Shown in pieces: positions 36,508 to 44,460 of a stretch of 64,000 bases of DNA. This stretch comes from MH13 sp040219355 (GTDB lineage Bacteria > Pseudomonadota > Alphaproteobacteria > Rhizobiales > MH13). The notes under the pieces were generated by a model. The model searched no databases. It had not been told where the DNA came from and worked only from the letters and a program-made list of their open reading frames with translations. A program made the translations under genes and the position numbers. The stretch covers positions 310,001 through 374,000 of the forward strand of contig JAVJSN010000015.1 of assembly GCA_040219355.1 (NCBI GenBank), written 5' to 3'. How positions within the stretch are numbered: the first letter of the stretch is position 1; every line of letters begins with the position of its first letter.

Positions 36508-37533
36508 ATGCTAATCCGTTCAAAGAAACGCTGGATGTTGCCCGAGAGCGCGGCAACAGACGAAAGTGTTTATCTCAATCGCCGTTCCTTGATGAAAGGT
36601 GCCCTGGCTTTGGGTGCTGCTGGGGCAGCGCTTGGCGCTGGCACAAGGCAAAGCCACGCCTTGTTTGGCCTGTTTGAAGGCGATGATGGCGGCAATGCCG
36701 TGCCCTTTACTGTCGACGGTGACCCAACCGCTGATCTCTATCCCGCGTTCACGAACCCAAGTTTTGCCAACGCCGGGCGTGCGCTGACCGAAGAGATGGA
36801 CGCGGCGACCTACAACAATTTCTATGAGTTCGGTTCGCACAAAGGCATTTGGCGCGCGGCGCAGGATCTTGAAACGCGCCCCTGGATGGTGACCTTTGAC
36901 GGCATGGTCGAAGAAGAGCGGCAGGTTGATATCGACACGCTGATCCGCGCCATGACTCTGGAAGAGCGCGTTTATCGCCATCGCTGCGTGGAAGCCTGGG
37001 CGATGACCGTGCCTTGGACCGGGTTCCCGATGCGCGATCTGGTGGCCTATGCCCGTCCGCTTTCCAGCGCCAAATACGTTGTTATGGAGACCTTCAACGA
37101 CCCGGATATGGCATCCGGCCAGCGTCAGAGCTGGTATTCGTGGCCCTACACGGAAGGCCTAACGATCGAAGAAGCTACGCATGACTTGGCCTTCATGGTG
37201 ACCGGCGTCTACGGCAAGCCGGTGGCCAAGCAGTATGGTGCGCCGCTGCGGTTGGCAGCACCGTGGAAGTATGGCTTTAAGAGTGCAAAATCATTGGTCC
37301 GGTTCACCTTCACCGATCAGCGGCCGCTGACCTTCTGGGAAGAAGCCAATGCCAATGAGTACGGTTTCTGGGCCAATGTGAACCCTGAAGTGCCGCATCC
37401 GCGATGGAGCCAGGCGAGCGAGCGCCTGTTGGGTGATGCCGAAGAACGCGTGCCAACGCAGCTTTATAACGGGTATGCAGAAGAGGTCGCGGAGCTTTAT
37501 AGCCAGATCGACGATCCGCGGCTCTTTATGTAG
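36508..37533 (+). CDS. msrP: protein-methionine-sulfoxide reductase catalytic subunit
   Basis: 341 residues from the ATG at 36508. A twin-arginine leader (NRRSLMKGALALGAAGAALGAG) sends the folded molybdoprotein through Tat. The sulfite-oxidase-type Moco domain is recognised by NNFYEFGSHKG, the Mo-ligating Cys in RHRCVEAWAM, QYGAPLRLAAPWKYGFKSAKSLVRFTFTD and the FWANVNPEVPHPRWSQASER ending. MsrP repairs oxidised periplasmic proteins, using electrons from the haem membrane protein MsrQ. No msrQ gene follows it here. MoaD/MoaE near 5.5 kb feed its cofactor. Confidence 0.94.
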   Translation: MLIRSKKRWMLPESAATDESVYLNRRSLMKGALALGAAGAALGAGTRQSHALFGLFEGDDGGNAVPFTVDGDPTADLYPAFTNPSFANAGRALTEEMDAATYNNFYEFGSHKGIWRAAQDLETRPWMVTFDGMVEEERQVDIDTLIRAMTLEERVYRHRCVEAWAMTVPWTGFPMRDLVAYARPLSSAKYVVMETFNDPDMASGQRQSWYSWPYTEGLTIEEATHDLAFMVTGVYGKPVAKQYGAPLRLAAPWKYGFKSAKSLVRFTFTDQRPLTFWEEANANEYGFWANVNPEVPHPRWSQASERLLGDAEERVPTQLYNGYAEEVAELYSQIDDPRLFM

Positions 37534-37645
37534 GGCATTTGCAATCGGTAACGGGACGTGATGGCCCAATAGGCTGTGTGGCCGCACGTTCGGCATAGTT
37601 TTCACGTTGTCTGGTGACTTCTTTCAACCAGATGGATGTAAGATC

Positions 37646-37795
37646 ATGACCCCCCGATTAGCTTTGTTGCCTGTTTTTGCTGTCCTATTTCTCGCCGCTT
37701 GCAACCCGGCCGAGACGCCGGATGCCCAGGAGCCCGCTGAGCTCAATGACTCAGCGCCTGAGCCGCTTCCACAACAGCAGCCCTTAACAGAATAG
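37646..37795 (+). CDS. small lipoprotein
   Basis: 49 residues from the ATG at 37646: a signal peptide with lipobox LAAC, then an acidic, Pro- and Ala-rich tail ending PLTE. The tail shares a PAELN and SAPEP-like pattern with the mature N-terminus of the next lipoprotein, so it could be a truncated paralogue. It follows msrP by about 110 bases. No family recognised. Confidence 0.65.
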   Translation: MTPRLALLPVFAVLFLAACNPAETPDAQEPAELNDSAPEPLPQQQPLTE

Positions 37796-37811
37796 AACCT
37801 TTCGCGTTACG

Positions 37812-37855
37812 ACAGGGCCTGTCCGAGAGTCATCATGCTCACGGGTAGGCCCTGT
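37812..37855 (+). promoter_or_regulatory. long imperfect hairpin between the two lipoprotein genes
   Basis: ACAGGGCCT and AGGCCCTGT form a perfect 9-base stem; inside, CCG/CGG and GAG/CTC pairs continue after symmetric GT/GT and A/A mismatches, with an 8-base loop. It ends 27 bases before the second lipoprotein ATG. There is no U-tract, so an RNA leader or attenuator is more likely than a simple terminator. Confidence 0.5.
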
Positions 37856-37882
37856 GTCGTTTGCCCACTGAGGAGCCTTTCC

Positions 37883-38674
37883 ATGCGTATCCGCTACGCC
37901 ATTATTCCCGTCCTTGCCGCTCTTGCCCTTGCTGCTTGTGATGATCAGAACACCGATCAGGCAGAGGCCCCGGAACTGAATGAGTACGACTCACCTGTTC
38001 CCGAAACACCAGCACCCGAAGATCAGATTGCTGATGCACCACCGACCGATCTGACGCCCGCCGAACAAGCGGTGGACGCTGTTGAGGAAGCCGCCGGCAC
38101 GCTTGCGACACTGGCCACCGAGCAGCTCAATGAAATCACCAATGGCCAGCCGATTGATGAGGCGGCCTCAGAGCTTGCAAGCGATGCGGTGAACGCGCTT
38201 TCTGAGCAGGTAAACAATGCGGGCGAGGGCTTGTCTCGCTTGGCCGGTGATCTTGCCGGTGTTGCAAGCGAAACGGCTGACACAGCACAAGATGCGGTTG
38301 CCGATGATGTGGCCGCTGGCCAAACGGCAGCTGAAGAGGTTGCCAGCGACGTGGCCACCACAACCGGCAATGCCGTGGACACGGTTCAAGATGTTGCGCA
38401 AGACTTGGCAGCTGCCGCCGCTGAGGCGTTGACTCCAGATGTCGATTGGCAAAGCACATTCTCGCCAGATGTGCCCTACTACAATTTGTCGGAGGCGCCG
38501 GTGACAGCTTATACCGAGCCCAATGGGATTGAGGTGGCCGGGACTGTGGCGCCAGGCGGTGGCGGTTTCATTGAAACCTGTAACGAGGCTCTGGATTGGT
38601 GCCTGATCCCGTTTGGCGACAATGATGAAACAGGCTGGGTCGATATGACGGCGTTTGGCGGTGTCGCGAACTAG
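37883..38674 (+). CDS. lipoprotein with Ala-rich helical middle and C-terminal SH3-like domain
   Basis: 263 residues from the ATG at 37883. Signal peptide with lipobox LAAC, then an acidic linker, an Ala/Glu/Asp-rich stretch (about residues 60-190) that would form long amphipathic helices resembling LEA- or apolipoprotein-like sequence, and a bacterial SH3-like domain (VPYYNLSEAPVTAYTEPNGIEVAGTVAPGG, CNEALDWCLIPFGDNDETGWVDM) with a likely disulfide. SH3b domains often bind cell wall. Ends about 60 bases before a strong terminator hairpin. Confidence 0.75.
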   Translation: MRIRYAIIPVLAALALAACDDQNTDQAEAPELNEYDSPVPETPAPEDQIADAPPTDLTPAEQAVDAVEEAAGTLATLATEQLNEITNGQPIDEAASELASDAVNALSEQVNNAGEGLSRLAGDLAGVASETADTAQDAVADDVAAGQTAAEEVASDVATTTGNAVDTVQDVAQDLAAAAAEALTPDVDWQSTFSPDVPYYNLSEAPVTAYTEPNGIEVAGTVAPGGGGFIETCNEALDWCLIPFGDNDETGWVDMTAFGGVAN

Positions 38675-38733
38675 GCGCTGATTGGCGTTCTCATCTACGC
38701 GCTTTACCCAACAACCGCTCAGGCTTTACAACG

Positions 38734-38766
38734 CCTCCACGCACATTCCGTGCGTGGAGGTTTTTT
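38734..38766 (+). terminator. strong rho-independent terminator abutting the LysE-type start codon
   Basis: Perfect 11-base stem (CCTCCACGCAC / GTGCGTGGAGG) with an ATTCC loop and six T residues. It should end transcription of the lipoprotein gene. Its 3' arm contains the GGAGG that serves as ribosome site for the ATG at 38768, so it may also control that gene. Confidence 0.9.
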
Positions 38767-38767
38767 C

Positions 38768-39382
38768 ATGAGCTTGGACGCCATGCTCGCGCTGATCGGC
38801 GCAACAATGGTGATGGTGTTGATACCAGGACCCAACCTGGCGCTGTTCATCGCCAATACGCTGGCTCATGGCTACCGTGCCGGTGCGGTCACCGTGTTCG
38901 GCACGGCGCTTGGTGTCGCCGTGCAACTGTCACTGGTGTTGGTTGGACTCGCCGCGCTGCTTGCGGTGGCTGCCTCGGCACTGGTTTGGCTGAAATGGGC
39001 CGGCGTTGCCTATCTCCTCTATCTCGGCATCGTCTCATGGCGGCGTGGTTCGGCCAATTTGGACGAGGTGCAGCCTCAACTGACAAGCGCGCGGCGCATG
39101 TTTCTACAAGGTTTGTTCATTTCCACGCTCAATCCGAAAACGCTCCTTTTTCATATCGCCTTCCTCCCGCAGTTCGTGAATGTTGATGCTGGCGGGGTAG
39201 GTCTGGCGCTGCCGATGGTGATCTATCTTAGCGTCGTCTTTGTCGGCGACCTGCTCTGGGTGGCCTTTGCCGGGTCGGCCCGTCCGATGATCATGAAGCT
39301 GGGACGCTTGAGGCACCGACTTACTGGTGGGTTGTTTGTTGCCTCCGGCGTTGGATTGGCACTGGCGCGTGTGGAGCGATAA
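38768..39382 (+). CDS. LysE family amino-acid exporter
   Basis: 204 residues from the ATG at 38768, with GGAGG 7 bases upstream. Six hydrophobic helices. LysE/RhtB marks are visible: MVMVLIPGPNLALFIANTLAHGYRAG near the start, LLYLGIVSWRRG, and FLQGLFISTLNPKTLLFHIAFLPQFV in the middle. Such carriers export amino acids or homoserine lactone-like compounds with a proton. It has a terminator hairpin immediately in front and no visible separate promoter of its own. Confidence 0.92.
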   Translation: MSLDAMLALIGATMVMVLIPGPNLALFIANTLAHGYRAGAVTVFGTALGVAVQLSLVLVGLAALLAVAASALVWLKWAGVAYLLYLGIVSWRRGSANLDEVQPQLTSARRMFLQGLFISTLNPKTLLFHIAFLPQFVNVDAGGVGLALPMVIYLSVVFVGDLLWVAFAGSARPMIMKLGRLRHRLTGGLFVASGVGLALARVER

Positions 39383-39400
39383 ATTTTCTAACGCTGTCCG

Positions 39401-40705
39401 TCAGCCCCGTTCGTGTACCTCTGGCTCGTGCGTCTTGTGTGGATGCTGTTCGTCGCCTGCCTCATCCAGCACAAAATTGGCAGCAAAGCCGTGGACAATT
39501 ATCGAGATCAGGATCGTGAGCGCAGCGATACGCCAGACCGTGTCGACGTCAGAAAACGCGCCGTGGTTTTGCGCATAGGCGATATAGAAGATCGTGCCCA
39601 TACCGCGAATGCCGAAAAACGCGACCTTAAAGCGCTGTAAATCTTCGCATTCGAGCTTGATTAGCGCCAGCATGCCGGTGATCGGACGGAAGACAAAAAC
39701 GATCATTAGGGCGAGCACCACCTCGGTCCAGGTGAGATCGGTGAGAACGCCTGAAGCCACATAGGTGCCAAACCACAAAAGAAGAAGTGCTAGCAGGATC
39801 GATTCCAGCTGGTCAGCACCATGGTGGACGTATTTTTCATAGGCCTGCTTTTGCGTTTCGCGTGAGCGCGAGCGTCCAGCGCGGGTGGCGGCGAACACAG
39901 CCAGGAAACCGTAGGCATCAAAGCTTTCCGTGACGCCATAGGCTATGAGCGTTGAGGATAGAACGACGATGATGGAGTTCCATGCGCCTTGCGATGCGTC
40001 GCCAAAGCGCGAGGTCACCAGGCGAGCAATCAGCAAGCCGCACACCCAGCCAATGCACCAACCGGCGATAACGCGGTAGAGGAGATCATAGCTGAACCAG
40101 GACCAACCCCATTGCGGCCAGCCATCGCCCATATAGCCAGCGGCAGCGGCGGCGAGTGCCAGATAAACAAAAGGGAACGCCAGGCCGTCGTTCAGTCCGG
40201 CTTCGGCCGTCAGTGCGACCTCCATCGGCTTTTCTTTGTGACCAGGCGGCCCCACTTGTACCGAGCGGGCCAACACCGGATCGGTGGGTGCCATGACCGC
40301 TGCCAGCAACATGGCGCTTGGCCAGGGCATGCCGACAACCAGCCAGCCAAAAAAGAAAATGGCGAGAATCGTCAGAGGCATGGACACTAGAATGAGACGG
40401 TAGGCAGCCTGCCAATTGCGCCAGGTTTCTTTTGTGTCAATTGCTAGTCCAGCACCAGCCAAGGAAATGATGACGATGAGCTCTGCGGCGTGCTCAATGA
40501 CTTTCGCAGAAAGCCCGCCGCTTTGCGGGTTGAGCACCGGAACGCCGAGAAATGCGAGACCAGCGCCAATGGCGACGTAAAACAGCGGCAGATTGACGAG
40601 CCGAAATTGGCGCAAAATTGGCTGAAAGGTGAGGCCAAGCAGGGCCAAACCAATGATTGTGTAAAAGATGTCGCGAGGGTCGAGACTGAAGGGGATAAAA
40701 TCCAT
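39401..40705 (-). CDS. sodium/proton antiporter, CPA1 (NhaP) family
   Basis: 434 residues and about twelve transmembrane helices. Cation-site motifs are present: APTDPVLARSVQVG and EAGLNDGLAFPFVYLAL (the ND pair of CPA1 antiporters), and HGFAANFVLDE at the end. A cytoplasmic loop (RSRSRETQKQAYEKYVHHGADQLE) separates the halves, and the C-terminal tail is short and charged. It would exchange Na+ or K+ for H+. Single gene on minus, about 90 bases after the AbcR-like RNA terminator. Confidence 0.93.
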   Translation of the reverse strand: MDFIPFSLDPRDIFYTIIGLALLGLTFQPILRQFRLVNLPLFYVAIGAGLAFLGVPVLNPQSGGLSAKVIEHAAELIVIISLAGAGLAIDTKETWRNWQAAYRLILVSMPLTILAIFFFGWLVVGMPWPSAMLLAAVMAPTDPVLARSVQVGPPGHKEKPMEVALTAEAGLNDGLAFPFVYLALAAAAAGYMGDGWPQWGWSWFSYDLLYRVIAGWCIGWVCGLLIARLVTSRFGDASQGAWNSIIVVLSSTLIAYGVTESFDAYGFLAVFAATRAGRSRSRETQKQAYEKYVHHGADQLESILLALLLLWFGTYVASGVLTDLTWTEVVLALMIVFVFRPITGMLALIKLECEDLQRFKVAFFGIRGMGTIFYIAYAQNHGAFSDVDTVWRIAALTILISIIVHGFAANFVLDEAGDEQHPHKTHEPEVHERG

Positions 40706-40798
40706 AGCGCGTCGTGCTTTACGGGACGATGGTGCCCTCTAGCCCTCAACGCGCATGCGACCGTTTGGTTGCATAGACGGGTAGCACAGTCGTGCCAT

Positions 40799-40922
40799 AA
40801 AAAAACGCCGGGCGATCTGTTCACCAAAAAGGTGTGATCAAGCCCGGCGTTTGGAGTTACGGACGACGCATCCGAGGGGTGGAGCGTCGTCTCGAGGGGA
40901 ACAGCGGTCGGCACAGGGAGGG
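40799..40922 (-). ncRNA. AbcR-type (alpha-r15) trans-acting sRNA candidate
   Basis: About 124 nucleotides. The transcript would begin with CCCTCCC, an anti-Shine-Dalgarno tract, then carry a perfect 8-base stem (GACGACGC/GCGTCGTC at 40862-40869 and 40884-40891) with a pyrimidine-rich loop, then a terminator hairpin (arms 40803-40813 and 40842-40852, nested inner pairs) and seven Ts. Size, pyrimidine-rich anti-SD segments, lack of a long reading frame and location beside lsrB/vtlR match the AbcR sRNAs of rhizobia and Brucella, which bind Hfq and repress many ABC-transporter mRNAs. Homology itself is inferred from these features. Confidence 0.7.
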
Positions 40923-40929
40923 ACGCGCC

Positions 40930-40958
40930 ATAATGACCGTGTTGGAAAGATATGTAAG
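40930..40958 (-). promoter_or_regulatory. sigma70-type promoter for the AbcR-like sRNA
   Basis: On minus: -35 CTTACA (40953-40958), 17-base spacer, -10 CATTAT (40930-40935). The start would fall near 40922, just before the CCCTCCC tract. Confidence 0.6.
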
Positions 40959-40959
40959 C

Positions 40960-40974
40960 GATTGCTGCTCAATC
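40960..40974. promoter_or_regulatory. LysR-type dyad next to the -35 of the AbcR-like sRNA
   Basis: GATTG, 5 bases, CAATC: a perfect interrupted dyad of LysR size ending one base upstream of the -35 element, the usual activator position. LsrB/VtlR, encoded some 270 bases away, is the likely binder by analogy with VtlR activation of abcR2 in Brucella; this is inference. Confidence 0.5.
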
Positions 40975-41239
40975 ACAACAAATAAGCTAGCATGTCAGTT
41001 ATGCGTAAAATGCATGGCTACCTCAGAAGCGCCATAATTACGCATAGGTCGTTGAAAGATCGATGAAAATTGCCTGTCAATGAGGCGGGCTGATGTCGCG
41101 GTGTGAGCCATCTGACTGTTTAATGGGCATGCCAAAGAGCGTTGGTCAGCGCCGATAAAGGCGTTTGAAACAGTCGAGTCCAGATCGCTTTAGGTGATCT
41201 TAACGAATCGTTAGGACGTCGCTTGGCCAAGGAAGCTGG
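40975..41239. other. rest of the lsrB-sRNA intergenic region
   Basis: About 265 bases with no convincing reading frame and no second sRNA copy, although tandem AbcR genes are usual in some relatives. A short GC stem (GGCGTT-type) near 41155-41170 might terminate lsrB. Otherwise I see nothing here. Confidence 0.5.
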
Positions 41240-42181
41240 CTAATAGCTCCAGCGGCGCGCATTTGCCAACAGGAAATCCCGAAACACCATCACGCGTGCC
41301 GAATTGCGCATTTCTTCAGGGTACACGAAATAAGTGTCGAAGAATGGTAAGTCTTGGCCCTCAAGCTCGATCCGAACCAGGTTCCTGTCATCTTCGACGA
41401 TATAGTCGGGCAACATCGCGATACCGACACCGCGTAGACACGCTTTGCGCAAGCCGTAGACGTTGGTAATGCGTATTTGGGCGCGGCGGGGATTGTCCTC
41501 CTCGCGGCCGGCGGTTTCTAGGTAGTTGATGTCACGCAGATAGGGCGGGGCGGGGTATCCATAGCTCAAGATGACGTGGTCATCGAGCTCTTCGGTGGTG
41601 TTTGGCTGACCATGCCGCTTAATGTATTCGGGTGCCGCATAGATGTGAAAGTGCACGGTGAACAGCTTCCGCTGGACCAAATCGGGTTGAACCGGTTTGC
41701 GCAGGCGAATGGCAACATCAGCCTCACGCATGGAGAGATCAAGCTCATCATCATTGAGGATCAATTCGAGCTGAATGCCCGGATAGAGATCGCGAAAATC
41801 CTGCAAGCGTGCCGTCAGCCAAGTTGAGCCAAGACCAACCGTGGTGGTGACGCGAAGCGTTCCTGTCGGCTGGTTTTTTGAGTCCGACAGCCGCGTGCGC
41901 ACGCGGTCGAGCTTCTGCAGCACCTCGTGCGCAGTGCGGTAGAGCAACTCGCCCTGTTCGGTCAGCACAAGCCCGCGGGCATGGCGGTGGAACAGCTTCA
42001 CATTAAGGTCTGTTTCCAGCGCCGACACTTGGCGGCTAACGGCGGACTGGCTCATGTGCAAGCCGTCGCCAGCATGGGTGAAGGACCCTGCCTCAGCTGC
42101 CGCGTGAAAGATGCGCAGCTTGTCCCAATCCATCACCGCAGCGGTGTCGTCATGGACGATGATGCGGCCTGAGTTGGGCAT
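41240..42181 (-). CDS. lsrB: LysR family regulator, LsrB/VtlR type
   Basis: 313 residues from the ATG at 42181, with AAGGA 8 bases upstream; a second ATG (MDWDKLRIFH, 42133) gives the usual family start. The HTH segment AAAEAGSFTHAGDGLHMSQSAVSRQVSALE and LRKACLRGVGIAMLPDYIVEDD closely resemble rhizobial LsrB and Brucella VtlR. These regulate LPS and stress genes in Sinorhizobium and activate the sRNA abcR2 in Brucella. The Cys in LRKACLRG is the only cysteine in the protein, whereas redox-sensing roles have been proposed for several in Sinorhizobium. trxB lies next upstream. Confidence 0.88.
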   Translation of the reverse strand: MPNSGRIIVHDDTAAVMDWDKLRIFHAAAEAGSFTHAGDGLHMSQSAVSRQVSALETDLNVKLFHRHARGLVLTEQGELLYRTAHEVLQKLDRVRTRLSDSKNQPTGTLRVTTTVGLGSTWLTARLQDFRDLYPGIQLELILNDDELDLSMREADVAIRLRKPVQPDLVQRKLFTVHFHIYAAPEYIKRHGQPNTTEELDDHVILSYGYPAPPYLRDINYLETAGREEDNPRRAQIRITNVYGLRKACLRGVGIAMLPDYIVEDDRNLVRIELEGQDLPFFDTYFVYPEEMRNSARVMVFRDFLLANARRWSY

Positions 42182-42239
42182 GGGTTGGTTCCTTATGGGG
42201 TCACATGTGGAGCGGCGCCCCAGCTGGCCCTGTTAGCAG

Positions 42240-43208
42240 CTATTCCGCTGCCTGCTGAAGGCTTTCATGTTCGGCGAGATATTTTTCCGCTTCCAGAGCA
42301 GCCATACAGCCAAGGCCCGCCGCCGTCACGGCCTGGCGGTAAATATCGTCGGTTACGTCGCCTGCGGCAAAGATACCGGGCACATCTGTTGCCGTGCTGT
42401 CCGGCGCCGTCCACAGATAGCCATTGTCCTTTTGCTTCACCTTGCCTTCGAACAGGCTGACCGCTGGCGCATGGCCGATGGCAATGAACACGCCATCAGT
42501 CGGGTGGTCCATGGTTTCTCCGGTCACGGTGTCTTTCAGGTGCAGGTGGGTGACGTGCGCTGGGAAGCCCGTTTCGCCGCGAATTTCTTCCACCTGCTTG
42601 TTCCAAAGTACCTTGATCTTTGGGTGTTTCAGAAGGCGGTCCTGGAGAATTTTCTCCGCTCGTAGCTCATCGCGCCGGTGGATCAGGGTCACCTCGTTGC
42701 AGAGGTTCGCCAGATACAGCGCCTCTTCCACGGCAGTGTTGCCGCCACCGACAACCGCTGCGTTTTTGCCGCGATAAAAGAAGCCGTCGCAGGTGGCACA
42801 GGCCGAGACGCCACCGCCCATAAAAGTTTGCTCCGATGGCAAGCCAAGCCATTTGGCCTGCGCACCGGTTGCAATGATGATCGAGTCGGCGGTGTAGGTG
42901 GTACCGGAATCACTTTGGCAAACAAATGGGCGCTGTGTCGTGTCCACATCGGTTATGATGTCTTGAACGAACTGCGTGCCAACATGTTCAGCCTGCGCCT
43001 TCATCTGTTCCATCAACCACGGTCCCTGGATGACATCGGCAAAGCCGGGATAATTCTCGACATCGGTTGTGATGGTAAGCTGGCCACCGGTTTGAAGGCC
43101 GGAGACGAGCATCGGTTCAAGCATTGCGCGAGCGGCATAGATCGCAGCGGTATAGCCGGCAGGTCCGGAGCCGATGACAAGCACTTTGGTGTGGAGCGTT
43201 TGGGACAT
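42240..43208 (-). CDS. trxB: thioredoxin-disulfide reductase
   Basis: 322 residues, the normal bacterial length. FAD-binding GSGPAGYTAAIYAARA at the N-terminus, the redox-active pair in SACATCDGFFYRGK, the NADPH motif VVGGGNTAVEEALYLAN followed by IHRRDELRA, and the second FAD motif FAAGDVTDDIYRQAVTAAGLGCMAALEAE. It reduces thioredoxin with NADPH. It precedes lsrB on the same strand by about 60 bases, so cotranscription is likely. Confidence 0.96.
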   Translation of the reverse strand: MSQTLHTKVLVIGSGPAGYTAAIYAARAMLEPMLVSGLQTGGQLTITTDVENYPGFADVIQGPWLMEQMKAQAEHVGTQFVQDIITDVDTTQRPFVCQSDSGTTYTADSIIIATGAQAKWLGLPSEQTFMGGGVSACATCDGFFYRGKNAAVVGGGNTAVEEALYLANLCNEVTLIHRRDELRAEKILQDRLLKHPKIKVLWNKQVEEIRGETGFPAHVTHLHLKDTVTGETMDHPTDGVFIAIGHAPAVSLFEGKVKQKDNGYLWTAPDSTATDVPGIFAAGDVTDDIYRQAVTAAGLGCMAALEAEKYLAEHESLQQAAE

Positions 43209-43363
43209 GTGACAGAGCCTTGCAAAGGTTTTGGCAGACGGCGCGGAGTTTGATCGATGGCCGGTGCATTTCTAGCCCAAAAGATAGGCACGCTTCCATC
43301 GCCTGCCAAGCGATGGCGCCAGTGGGTCGCCGCCTCATGAGGGCTTATCCCCGGGTTCTGGCC

Positions 43364-44353
43364 TCAAGCGCGGCGTTTCAGCCGTTCTGCGATGGCTGAA
43401 GCGATGTAAGGCGTGGCATCAATCGGGTCTTGCACACGGTCGAACTGGGCAGGGCTTGGTGGCGTGACGGCGCCCTCTGCTTCCATGGCATCAAGAAAGT
43501 GGATGAACTTTTTCGGCAGACCAGTTGGTCGAAAAACCATGGTGTGTTTGCCAGTGCTCAGTGCTTCTGACACCATGTTGTGGCTATCACCGGTCACCAG
43601 AAACGCATCACACGCGCCGAGCATGCCAGGATAGGGATTGGCGAGCGTGTTGGCCAACGGATTGCCATCCCAAATCCATATGTGTCGATGGACAGTGGCC
43701 AGCGCTTCGATCAGCTCAGTCGGCGTACGCCGTGAGGGCGTGACCAGAATGCTGCCTGCGTTCTTGCCTGCTGTTTCGATTGCCCAAACCAAGCGATCAA
43801 TTGTGGCCTGCTCGTAGGTTACTTTTTTGGCCGCCCCGCCTAGCAGTACGCCGAGCCATGGTCGTGGGTAGCGTGCGAGCTGCGCGCGTAAAGCACTGCC
43901 AGCCCTGGCCCGACGCTGCGCTGTATGCCCATGGGGACCGGTGTGCGTGGTGATGACGTTTGATCCGCGCAATCTATCATGTGTTGGCACCCAAATGAGA
44001 TCGGCGGAGCTTGCGCCCGTCCGTGGGTCTTTGAGGAAAACCGTCAGTGTTTCATGGCCCCACTTGGCTTTCACTGATTTCAGGTAGGGGGCTGCGCGGC
44101 GACCTGATGCCAAAACAACGCTTGGTGCCTTGTCGATTGCCGCCAACGCTTCGGCAAAGGCCTGATCCTTGCTGATGCGACCAAGCAACGCGGCGATCTT
44201 GCCAGGGGCCACAACGATCTCACGGTTTGACGCGCCTAGTGCTTCGGCCACTCCCCGGCACTGGGCCAGATCGCCCATCTTGCCATCGGTTATGATGAGT
44301 GCATTCAAGGGACTGCCGGTCATTATGGGTGCGTTTGCTCGAATTTCCGCCAT
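43364..44353 (-). CDS. mitochondrial fission ELM1-like family protein (DUF1022)
   Basis: 329 residues. The family start ALIITDGKMGDLAQCRGVAEALG, the middle LGVLLGGAAKKVTYEQATIDRLVWAIE and the GACDAFLVTGDSHNMVSEALSTGKHTMVFRPTGLPKKFIHFLDAME block are plain. These proteins are GT-B-like and common in alphaproteobacteria; the plant ELM1 acts in mitochondrial division. A glycosyltransferase-type role is possible but unproven. Divergent from the Lrp regulator gene and upstream of trxB. Confidence 0.85.
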   Translation of the reverse strand: MAEIRANAPIMTGSPLNALIITDGKMGDLAQCRGVAEALGASNREIVVAPGKIAALLGRISKDQAFAEALAAIDKAPSVVLASGRRAAPYLKSVKAKWGHETLTVFLKDPRTGASSADLIWVPTHDRLRGSNVITTHTGPHGHTAQRRARAGSALRAQLARYPRPWLGVLLGGAAKKVTYEQATIDRLVWAIETAGKNAGSILVTPSRRTPTELIEALATVHRHIWIWDGNPLANTLANPYPGMLGACDAFLVTGDSHNMVSEALSTGKHTMVFRPTGLPKKFIHFLDAMEAEGAVTPPSPAQFDRVQDPIDATPYIASAIAERLKRRA

Positions 44354-44460
44354 CGCATCTGCTTGAAAGCGCTACCCGATGGTGTCAATCAAGACTGCGC
44401 AACAATGTTACGCTGCGGTAAAACTATGGCGAAACTGCATCTGGAAAGGCAAAGCCAGCG

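Noticed and set aside
41041..41239. possible second, tandem AbcR copy
   Set aside because: Tandem sRNAs occur in relatives, but this stretch lacks a CTCCC-type 5' end and a terminator hairpin with a T-run.
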